Assembly: GCA_002862325.1 (NCBI GenBank)
Contig: PKCT01000109.1
Location: 1-6,924, forward strand
Direction: 5' to 3'
From: Phycisphaerae bacterium
GTDB lineage: Bacteria > Planctomycetota > Phycisphaerae > Phycisphaerales > SM1A02
Length of the DNA stretch: 6,924 nt
Shown here one piece after another: positions 1 through 5,672 of the stretch (its first letter is position 1; each line of letters begins with the position of its first letter). The position numbers and the translations under genes are program-made. The notes below the pieces were generated by a model. It had not been told where the DNA came from. It saw only the letters and a list, made by a program, of their open reading frames with translations, and made no database searches.

Positions 1-469
1 CACCGAATCGGTCACCCGGATCCGTGTCTCGTGGTCGGAGCGACGTCGCCGCGATCCAGCCTTGAGGCGGTGACCAATGGAAGCACCAGGCAAGGCCACG
101 TTGGTCGGCCGCCCCCGGACTTCCGACCAGGAGCCGTCGACGACCGATGGCCATCTCCGAGCCGAACTCGTCTCCCTGGGCCGACTCGGGGCTTCGAAGA
201 ATCTCGCGGCATTGCCACTTCGATCCGGCCCGCGCATAGCAGGCCACCATGCCTGGGTATCGAGGCCCGTCTCGACGCCCGTCCACCCCGACCAGAACCT
301 GGCCGGACCATGCCACGATGGAACATCCAAAGCCCGTTCCGTCGAGCACGACGGGGGGGATCGGAATCGGGATCCCGATCTCGTCGATGTGCATTTCGAC
401 GAGATCCGTGGAGGAGAGTTGATGGGAGAGAAAAGCTGCCGCGATGGTAAGTCCATGCATCAGAGCCAT
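1..469 (-). CDS. FG-GAP repeat protein, probably exported (partial, 3' end beyond left edge)
   Basis: The minus-strand frame is open from an ATG at 469-467 to the window edge: 156 codons and no stop. After about 40 residues it shows repeats in the FG-GAP style. DGTGFG (residues 43-48) is followed by VLVGVDG; GDEFG (99-103) is followed by LLVGSPGA; a third unit begins with GDRFG (152-156) at the edge. The glycine-phenylalanine-glycine cores are 54 and 53 residues apart, which fits one beta-propeller blade each. Proteins with such repeats usually fold as propellers outside the cytoplasm. The N-terminus has a hydrophobic stretch (LTIAAAFL, residues 7-14) that could be part of a signal peptide, but it lacks an obvious positive charge. 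ATG at 460 is an alternative start, and the frame stays open upstream to a TAG at 514-512 without another ATG. No strong Shine-Dalgarno sequence is visible. Substrate and role are unknown. Confidence 0.72.
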   Translation of the reverse strand, partial: MALMHGLTIAAAFLSHQLSSTDLVEMHIDEIGIPIPIPPVVLDGTGFGCSIVAWSGQVLVGVDGRRDGPRYPGMVACYARAGSKWQCREILRSPESAQGDEFGSEMAIGRRRLLVGSPGAADQRGLAWCFHWSPPQGWIAATSLRPRDTDPGDRFG

Positions 470-583
470 TTTTGATCCGATCGTGCGGGGCCCCAGGTGG
501 TCGACGCAACCCTACCCCGTTCGCGGCTCAGATCTTCGATCGCGGCCCTTTCTCCTGTCATGGCGAGTCGATCCTCGACTACC

Positions 584-620
584 CGGGGTTGGAGCGAGCG
601 TTGCTCCAGCAGGTCCCCCG
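584..620 (+). promoter_or_regulatory. Hairpin abutting the ribosome binding site of the small gene
   Basis: The inner stem is TGGAGC (590-595) with GCTCCA (603-608) around a 7-base loop. An outer CGGGG (584-588) can pair with CCCCG (616-620), leaving an asymmetric internal bulge. The 3' arm ends one base before the Shine-Dalgarno AGGAGA (621-626), so folding could affect ribosome access. Regulation is inferred; short GC-rich stems are common in such DNA. Confidence 0.3.
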
Positions 621-626
621 AGGAGA
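621..626 (+). promoter_or_regulatory. Shine-Dalgarno sequence for the small gene
   Basis: AGGAGA lies 7 bases before the ATG at 634. It is the clearest ribosome binding site in the window and is the main reason for choosing this start over the upstream in-frame TTG codons at 589 and 601. Confidence 0.6.
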
Positions 627-633
627 TAGACCG

Positions 634-807
634 ATGCCGGAAGCCACCACCACCACCACCAGTGAACTGCTCGACGCCGTCCGAGGATGCCTTGAGGACA
701 ACGACCTCGATGCCGCTCGGTTCCTCCGGGATGGCGTGTTGGAATCGATGGCCCTCGGCAACGCCTGGGTCACACCGGAGGAGGAGGCGTTCCTCGCGTC
801 ATTCTGA
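634..807 (+). CDS. Small acidic protein of unknown function (57 aa)
   Basis: I do not recognise this protein. It starts with ATG behind a good Shine-Dalgarno sequence and ends at TGA 805-807. After a threonine run (residues 5-9, five ACC codons) comes a stretch likely to be helical (SELLDAVRGCLEDNDLDAAR, residues 10-29), then FLRDGVLESMALGNAWVTPEEEAFLASF to the end. It has 12 acidic residues against 3 arginines and no lysine, so the net charge is about -9. There is one cysteine, no CxxC pair, no signal peptide and no membrane segment. Most codons end in G or C, as in the neighbouring genes, which supports real coding. It lies tail-to-tail with rnr, 8 bases apart, and is divergent from the FG-GAP gene, so it is probably a single-gene transcript. 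It could be a lineage-specific small regulator or binding protein, but nothing in the sequence decides that. Confidence 0.6.
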   Translation: MPEATTTTTSELLDAVRGCLEDNDLDAARFLRDGVLESMALGNAWVTPEEEAFLASF

Positions 808-815
808 CGTGAGCA

Positions 816-3242
816 TCAGCGTCGACGCCCGCCTTTTCCGCGGCTTTTGCCTCCGCCCTTACCGCCTCGTCCCTTGCGCCCTCGACCGCCACTCTTGTCG
901 TGGCGACCATCGGTCCGGATGCCGCGACTGCTTCGACGGCCTCCACGGCCGGTCGCGACCATCGGTGCCCGTTCCACCAGTCCGACGATGGCAAGATCGA
1001 GCTGGCGAGCGGACGGATCGGCTCGAAGAATCTGAACCGTCACCGCGTCGCCCAAGCCGATGCTCGCACCGCTCCGGCTGGCGACGAGGCGTCCCGATCG
1101 TTCGTCGCGATCCCAACGATCTGCGCGGGTTCCGCCGTTGGTGATGTCCGAAGTGCGGGCGAATCCGTCGACCAGGAATCGATTGATGCTGACGTGGACG
1201 CCGCCGGACGGGCTGACTCCGGTGACCACGCCTGGCATCTCGTCGCCGAGATGATGTTCGGCGATGAACTGGATCACCAGGAACGTTCGGAGCTGTCGTT
1301 CCGCCTGTTCGGCGTTGACCTCGGTCTCCGAGCAGTGTTGTCCGATCTCCAAGAGACGATCCTCGTCGAGAATACGACCATCGCCCTCGAGGATGCGCTC
1401 GAGCTTGCTTCGTCCCTTGCCGCCGGGTATTCGCGTCCCATTCTCGGTGTGGTCGAGGAAGGCATCGATCGCACGATGCACCGTGAGATCGGGGTATCTG
1501 CGGATGGGACTCGTGAAATGGCCGTAGTGGTCGCTGGCGAGCGCGAAATGTCCGACCAGAGCCGGCGAGTAGACCGCCTTGGTCAGCGTCCTGAGCACCG
1601 AGAAGTGGATGGCTCGGGCCGACGGCGTGTCCCTCGTCGCGTCCAGCAGCGCCTTGAGATCCCTGCGATCCGGTTCCTCCGGCAGGTTGAAGCCGACGAC
1701 GCGACTGTACTGGCGAAGCTCCTCGAGATCGTGGAACGTCGGTTCGGGGTGGGTACGCCGCAGCAGCGGAAGATCGAGATCCGCGAACGTCCGGGCGACC
1801 GCCTCGTTCGCCTCCACCATGAACATCTCGATGATGGTGTGGGTGTAGGCGTCGTCTTCGGGGACCGCATCGGCCACCCGCCCGTCCTCGTCGAAGACCA
1901 GTTCGAACTCGGGAAGGCCGATGACCAGCATCGCGGAATCGAGCCGGCGGCGCCGAATGATCTTGGCGAGTCGGTCGGCCTGCCGCAGTGCCTCAACGAC
2001 GTCCGGGTCGTAGACGGGCTCGGAACGGGTGTGTCGCCTCGCCTCCCGCAGGTCGCCGTCGATCAGCGCCTGGGCTTCGAGGTAGGTGAAGCGCTTTCGC
2101 GAGCGAATCACCGATCGAGACAGGCGGGTGTCCAGCACCCGTCCCTTGCCGTTCAGCCTGATGAATGCGGACTTGGTGAATCGGTCGACGTCGGCCTGGA
2201 GGCTGCACACCCCGTTGGAGAGTACTTCCGGGATCATCGGAATCACGTGCCGCGGCAGATAGACGCTGTTGCCGCGACGTGCCGCCTCCTGGTCGATCTC
2301 GCCATCCGCCGAGACGAAGTGGGCGACGTCGGCGATGTGCACGCCGAGTTCCCATTCGTCCTCGGCCTCGTCGTAGTGGATCGAGATCGCATCGTCGAAG
2401 TCGCGGGCGTCCGGAGGATCAATGGTGAAGATCAGTCGATCCCGAAGGTCCTCCCGGCCTTGGGAGGCGGCGTCGGAGTCCGCCTCGAATGCGCTGGCGG
2501 CGGTACGGGCCTCTTCGAGCACCGCGGGCTCGAAGACCTCTCGGAGACCGTGGGCCGCGATGACCGCCTGGGTCTCGACGTCGGGCTCGCCCGCCGATCC
2601 GAGGACTTCGGTGATCGCGGCCTCGCCCATGCCGTGCTCGTCCGGATGGATGACGAGTTCGAAGAGCACCTTGTCGCCCGGCCGGGCATTCTTGGCGTGA
2701 GGATCTCGGACGACCACCGGGGCCTTCAGTTCATCGCCGTCGGGTTCGATCAGGAAGTGTCTTCCGCGTTGGATCACTTCTCCAGCGAAGGTCGTCCGCG
2801 CCCGCTCGACGACATCGACCACCCGGCCGGTGACGCCACGTCGGGCGGCCTCCGCAGCGCCCCGTCCCTGGCCACGGTGTCCTCCAGATCGACGAAGGAC
2901 CCGACATCGCACGAGATCGCCGGTCAACGCGTCCAGCGTGTCACCCGGAGGGATGAAGAGGTCGCCCTCTCGCCGTGGTACGTCCGGGCGGACGAAGGCG
3001 TATCCCTTCTGCGTGACCTTGATCCGTCCCTCCATCTCATCGTCGTAGGCGGGGAGACGGAGACGGTCGTCGGAGCCGATCTCGATCCGGTCGGCCGTGC
3101 GAAGCTGGTTGATCGCGGCGTCGAAATCCGAGCGGTCCTCCTCGCCGACGCGCATCTGTTCGGCGATCTCGTCGATCGGGCTCGGTCGATATCCCTGATG
3201 GGCGAGGTGGGAGAGAATGCGACCGGTGAATCTTGTGGACAT
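816..3242 (-). CDS. rnr: Ribonuclease R, 3'-5' exoribonuclease
   Basis: A processive, metal-dependent hydrolytic exoribonuclease that degrades structured RNA from the 3' end, acting in cytoplasmic mRNA, rRNA and tRNA turnover. The 808 residues are close to the 813 of E. coli RNase R. In order: an N-terminal winged-helix-like region (about 1-65), two cold-shock domains (about 70-125 and 137-215), the RNB catalytic domain (about 265-595), an S1 domain (about 666-755) and a basic tail. In IDPPDARDFDD (274-284), Asp 275, 281, 283 and 284 match E. coli Asp 272, 278, 280 and 281. Tyr 328 in SVYLP matches E. coli Tyr 324, and HFTSPIRRYPDL (575-586) is the conserved substrate-binding motif. The tail from about 765 is rich in Gly, Arg and Lys. 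ATG 3242 puts the N-terminus where the family expects it; the ribosome binding site is weak. It follows fmdB by 26 bases and is the last gene of the cluster. Confidence 0.95.
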   Translation of the reverse strand: MSTRFTGRILSHLAHQGYRPSPIDEIAEQMRVGEEDRSDFDAAINQLRTADRIEIGSDDRLRLPAYDDEMEGRIKVTQKGYAFVRPDVPRREGDLFIPPGDTLDALTGDLVRCRVLRRSGGHRGQGRGAAEAARRGVTGRVVDVVERARTTFAGEVIQRGRHFLIEPDGDELKAPVVVRDPHAKNARPGDKVLFELVIHPDEHGMGEAAITEVLGSAGEPDVETQAVIAAHGLREVFEPAVLEEARTAASAFEADSDAASQGREDLRDRLIFTIDPPDARDFDDAISIHYDEAEDEWELGVHIADVAHFVSADGEIDQEAARRGNSVYLPRHVIPMIPEVLSNGVCSLQADVDRFTKSAFIRLNGKGRVLDTRLSRSVIRSRKRFTYLEAQALIDGDLREARRHTRSEPVYDPDVVEALRQADRLAKIIRRRRLDSAMLVIGLPEFELVFDEDGRVADAVPEDDAYTHTIIEMFMVEANEAVARTFADLDLPLLRRTHPEPTFHDLEELRQYSRVVGFNLPEEPDRRDLKALLDATRDTPSARAIHFSVLRTLTKAVYSPALVGHFALASDHYGHFTSPIRRYPDLTVHRAIDAFLDHTENGTRIPGGKGRSKLERILEGDGRILDEDRLLEIGQHCSETEVNAEQAERQLRTFLVIQFIAEHHLGDEMPGVVTGVSPSGGVHVSINRFLVDGFARTSDITNGGTRADRWDRDERSGRLVASRSGASIGLGDAVTVQILRADPSARQLDLAIVGLVERAPMVATGRGGRRSSRGIRTDGRHDKSGGRGRKGRGGKGGGKSRGKGGRRR

Positions 3243-3268
3243 GTGGCGATCTTCGGGGGCGATTTTCT

Positions 3269-3778
3269 TCAGGAACGACCGCGAGACCCGGACTTCTTGG
3301 AGGTCTTCGAGGTCCGTACGGTCTTCTTCGTCTTTGCCTTGACCTTGGACTTGGTCTTCTTCTTGCTGGGCTTCGGATCCGGCTCCGACTTCTTCGGTTT
3401 GGTCGACGCCTCCGACTCCTTGCGCTGACGTCGCGCGGCGTCGACCAGGTTTCCCACGCCGCGACCCTCGCGGGCTTCATGGGTAGGGGTCGAGGTCGAA
3501 CCGGAGATCTGCCGTTCCTTCGGCGCCTCCTCGGACTTCGGCGTCGAATCCGAGGTGGAATCCGAGTCGGTCTTGGATTTACCCCCATCCGAGGGCGGTT
3601 CCGCGGCTTCGCTCGAGCCGCCTCGCCCGCCCACCAGAATCGCCGCACCGGTGCCGATCAGCCTCCGGAGCTTCCGCTTTCCGCAGGAGGGGCATGTTCG
3701 TTCCGGTTTCGCGGTGATGGACTGGAAGTGCTCGAAGGCGTACCCGCAGGCGTCGCATACGTAGTCGTAGGTCGGCAT
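3269..3778 (-). CDS. FmdB-family zinc-ribbon protein with Lys/Ser-rich C-terminal extension
   Basis: The N-terminal 45 residues match the FmdB-type putative regulatory zinc ribbon: MPTYDYVC at the start, Cys 8 and Cys 11 (CDAC), FEHFQSI, then Cys 29 and Cys 32 (CPSC) and LRRLIGTG. The four cysteines should bind one zinc ion. The family name comes from a regulator of formamidase in Methylophilus; the biochemical role of most members is unproven. At 169 residues it is longer than the usual 70-110. After a Gly-rich stretch (41-55) comes a hydrophilic, probably disordered region rich in Ser, Thr, Asp and Glu, and the last 50 residues or so are strongly Lys/Ser/Thr-rich (KPSKKKTKSK and following). 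Such a tail could bind nucleic acid, but that is inference. It lies 19 bases after grpE and 26 before rnr. The start is fixed by the family's conserved MPxY N-terminus. Confidence 0.88.
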   Translation of the reverse strand: MPTYDYVCDACGYAFEHFQSITAKPERTCPSCGKRKLRRLIGTGAAILVGGRGGSSEAAEPPSDGGKSKTDSDSTSDSTPKSEEAPKERQISGSTSTPTHEAREGRGVGNLVDAARRQRKESEASTKPKKSEPDPKPSKKKTKSKVKAKTKKTVRTSKTSKKSGSRGRS

Positions 3779-3797
3779 CGTGGGATCCGTGCGAGGC

Positions 3798-4403
3798 TCA
3801 GTCCGACTCCGCGACCAGCATCACTCTCGCCGGTCGGAGCACCACCTCGTCGAGAAGGTAGCCGGCCGAGACGGTGGCGGCCACGGTTCCCGCCTCGAGC
3901 GCTCCATCTCCCGGCATCACGCCAATCGATTCGTGTCGTCCCGGTTCGAACGCAGCGCCGGCCTCCGGTGCGATTTCGACGATGTCGTTCGCCTCGAACG
4001 CTCGGCCGATTTCCCGGCGGACGATCTTGATCCCCTCGGCGAAGGTCTCCACGGACGATGAGGTATCCGCCGATTGGAGTGCGAGGTCGAAGTGGTCGAT
4101 CGCGGAGAGAAGCGATTTGGCGAAGCTGGTGACGCCGTCGCGGCGGGCCCTGGCCTCGTTCTCGATCGAACGTCGTTGATAGTTTCGGAAGTCCGCGAGG
4201 GCTCGGACCCGGGCGTCCTCGGCCTGCTGTCGCGAAGCCGCGAGCTCGCAGATCATTCGGGCTTCACTCTCGGTCATCGCGGACATCGCGGCTTCGGAGA
4301 GTCCGAGCGACGCGAGCTGTTCCTCGATCTGGACGAGATCCACGACCGGATCTCCATCCTGATCGGTCGGCTCGTGATCCTCAAGGTTTGGTTCGGTCGT
4401 CAT
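3798..4403 (-). CDS. grpE: GrpE, nucleotide exchange factor for DnaK
   Basis: GrpE releases ADP from DnaK, allowing ATP to rebind and substrate to leave; it acts as a cytoplasmic dimer. The 201 residues are close to the 197 of E. coli GrpE. An acidic, probably disordered N-terminus (1-30) leads into the long helix expected to form the dimer coiled coil (about 45-110), containing the conserved RALADFRNYQRR (67-78). The C-terminal beta domain carries FEPGRHESIGVMPGDG (152-167) and GYLLDEVVLRPARVMV-like residues (181-197: GYLLDEVVLRPARVMLV), which together are diagnostic for the family. The start at ATG 4403 gives the usual acidic N-terminus. It begins 29 bases after dnaJ, and fmdB follows after 19 bases, so it is almost certainly cotranscribed with both. 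Its partner dnaK is not in the window. Confidence 0.95.
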   Translation of the reverse strand: MTTEPNLEDHEPTDQDGDPVVDLVQIEEQLASLGLSEAAMSAMTESEARMICELAASRQQAEDARVRALADFRNYQRRSIENEARARRDGVTSFAKSLLSAIDHFDLALQSADTSSSVETFAEGIKIVRREIGRAFEANDIVEIAPEAGAAFEPGRHESIGVMPGDGALEAGTVAATVSAGYLLDEVVLRPARVMLVAESD

Positions 4404-4432
4404 GTCTGTGTTCCAATCGGACGGAGCGGCCG

Positions 4433-5572
4433 TCAGGAGAAGTGGTTCTTCAGACGACTCCAGAACCCGGGAGCCGAATGATCGACATCGATCTCCTCGG
4501 TCTCCGCGAATTGTGTCAGGAGTTCGCGTTGCGTGTCGTCGAGCTTCTTGGGCACCACGAGCTGGAGAATCGCGACGAGGTCTCCCCGGTGGTCGGGGTG
4601 TCGCAGGTTGGGAATGCCCAGATCGGGTAGGCGAATGACCTCCCCGTGCTGCGTTCCCGGTTCGATCTTGAGTTCCGTGGTCCCGCCGCCCAGAAGATTG
4701 ACCTCGACGCTGGCGCCAAGGGCGGCCTGGGCAAACGCCATCGGGACGACCGTGACGAGATCGTCCTCGTCACGCTGGAACCACTCGTGGTCCTCGATGG
4801 CGATGACCACGTGCAGATCGCCCCGAAGGCCGCTTCCGTCCGGCTGGTCCTCCGGGCGAGGCGGTTCCCCCTCGCCCTGGACTCGAATGACCTGACCGTG
4901 TCGGATGCCCTTGGGAATCTTGACCTCGAGAGTCCTCTGTACCGAAACCCGACCGCGACCACGACACTCCGGACAGTGTTCCGCCACGACCTCACCGCGA
5001 CCGCGGCAGTTCGGACACGCGGTCACCATCCGGAACATACCGCCGAGACCGGCCTGCTCCACCTGGCCGACGCCCTTGCACGAAGGGCACTTCATCGGTC
5101 GCGTACCGGGCTTCGCACCACTGCCTTCGCAGGCTTGGCAGACGTCGAGCCGGCGGAACTCGACTTCGCGACTGGTTCCCTCCAGGGTCTCCTCGAGCGT
5201 GATCTCCACCGAGGTCTCAAGGTCGTATCCGCGGGCGGGCCCCCGTCGTTGACGTCCGCCACCGCCGCCTCCCCCGAAGATGTCGTTGAACATCGAGAAG
5301 ATGTCCTCGACGTTCATCCGGTTGAAGTCGTGACCCGGCGTGCTTCGAAGACCCTCGTGTCCGAACTGGTCGTAACGGGCCCTTCGGTCGGGATCGGAGA
5401 GGACCTCGTACGCCTCGGCGCACTCCTTGAACGCGAGCTCCGCCTCCTGATCGCCCGGATTGCGGTCCGGGTGATACTTCATGGCGAGCCTTCGGTACGA
5501 ACGCTTGATCTCGTCTCCGCTTGCAGTCCGTTCGACGGACAGGACTTCGTAGTAGCAGCGGGTCGTGGTCAT
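4433..5572 (-). CDS. dnaJ: Chaperone protein DnaJ (Hsp40)
   Basis: A co-chaperone that binds unfolded clients and stimulates the ATPase of DnaK in the cytoplasm. The 379 residues are very close to the 376 of E. coli DnaJ. The J domain (about 5-72) has YYEVL, the essential HPD at 34-36 and ARYDQFGHEG. A short Gly/Phe region with a seven-glycine run (100-106) follows. The zinc-finger domain has all four CxxCxGxG motifs, starting at Cys 145, 162, 186 and 200. The C-terminal client-binding and dimerisation region includes IPKGIRHGQVIRVQGEG (219-235) and HEWFQRDEDDL (262-272). ATG 5572 is preferred because it puts the J domain at the N-terminus as in the family. The frame is open farther upstream to an ATG at 5731, but that would add 53 unrelated residues and overlap groEL. 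No strong Shine-Dalgarno sequence is seen before ATG 5572. Confidence 0.95.
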   Translation of the reverse strand: MTTTRCYYEVLSVERTASGDEIKRSYRRLAMKYHPDRNPGDQEAELAFKECAEAYEVLSDPDRRARYDQFGHEGLRSTPGHDFNRMNVEDIFSMFNDIFGGGGGGGRQRRGPARGYDLETSVEITLEETLEGTSREVEFRRLDVCQACEGSGAKPGTRPMKCPSCKGVGQVEQAGLGGMFRMVTACPNCRGRGEVVAEHCPECRGRGRVSVQRTLEVKIPKGIRHGQVIRVQGEGEPPRPEDQPDGSGLRGDLHVVIAIEDHEWFQRDEDDLVTVVPMAFAQAALGASVEVNLLGGGTTELKIEPGTQHGEVIRLPDLGIPNLRHPDHRGDLVAILQLVVPKKLDDTQRELLTQFAETEEIDVDHSAPGFWSRLKNHFS

Positions 5573-5610
5573 GCGGACATCGATTCGTTGATTGGCATTG
5601 CCGATGGTGG

Positions 5611-5645
5611 GGGATCGGTCGAGATTCGCGGTCTCGACCGATCCC
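5611..5645 (-). promoter_or_regulatory. Strong intercistronic stem-loop between groEL and dnaJ
   Basis: A perfect 14-bp inverted repeat (GGGATCGGTCGAGA at 5611-5624, TCTCGACCGATCCC at 5632-5645) surrounds a 7-base loop. In the minus-strand transcript it forms between the groEL stop and the dnaJ start. No U-tract follows the 3' arm, so it is not a standard intrinsic terminator. It could be a partial terminator, an RNase processing site or an element protecting the groEL 3' end, letting groEL exceed dnaJ. A rival pairing, ACCGATC with GATCGGT (5648-5654 with 5637-5643, 4-base loop), uses half of the upstream arm and cannot coexist with the long stem. Confidence 0.6.
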
Positions 5646-5672
5646 ACGATCGGTTGGGTGTCGACCGGGCGA

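Larger units (their letters stand above)
470..633. other. Divergent intergenic region
   Basis: These 164 bases separate the divergently oriented FG-GAP gene and the small plus-strand gene, so they should hold promoters for both. I could not assign convincing -35/-10 pairs on either strand. Visible structure includes the 8-base palindrome GGGGCCCC at 487-494, a perfect 6-bp inverted repeat AGTCGA/TCGACT at 566-571 and 575-580, and a larger hairpin at 584-620. Plus-strand reading frames here are open in the frame of the small gene from 472 onward, so part of the region could be coding if a TTG start (589 or 601) is used instead of ATG 634. Confidence 0.5.

Noticed and set aside
12..509. Minus-strand open frame of 165 codons and two plus-strand frames (31-450, 77-475) at the left end
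   Set aside because: Their products are Arg/Pro/Ser-rich with no motifs, whereas another minus-strand frame gives periodic FG-GAP-like repeats.
472..633. N-terminal extension of the small gene from an upstream ATG at 472
   Set aside because: The frame is open, but the strong Shine-Dalgarno sequence sits just before ATG 634 and the extension has no recognisable motif. It is not fully excluded.
819..828. Ten-base palindrome GCGTCGACGC at the end of rnr
   Set aside because: It falls on the terminal arginine codons of rnr and lacks a T-tract, so it is better explained by codon content than as a terminator.
900..3428. Very long plus-strand open frame (842 codons) antisense to rnr and part of fmdB
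   Set aside because: The minus strand carries unambiguous RNase R with all catalytic residues. The antisense product shows no recognisable domain. Long antisense frames are expected opposite GC-rich codon-biased genes.
5573..5672. CIRCE operator or internal promoter before dnaJ
   Set aside because: The CIRCE half-sites (TTAGCACTC and its complement) are absent and no convincing -35/-10 pair is seen on the minus strand.
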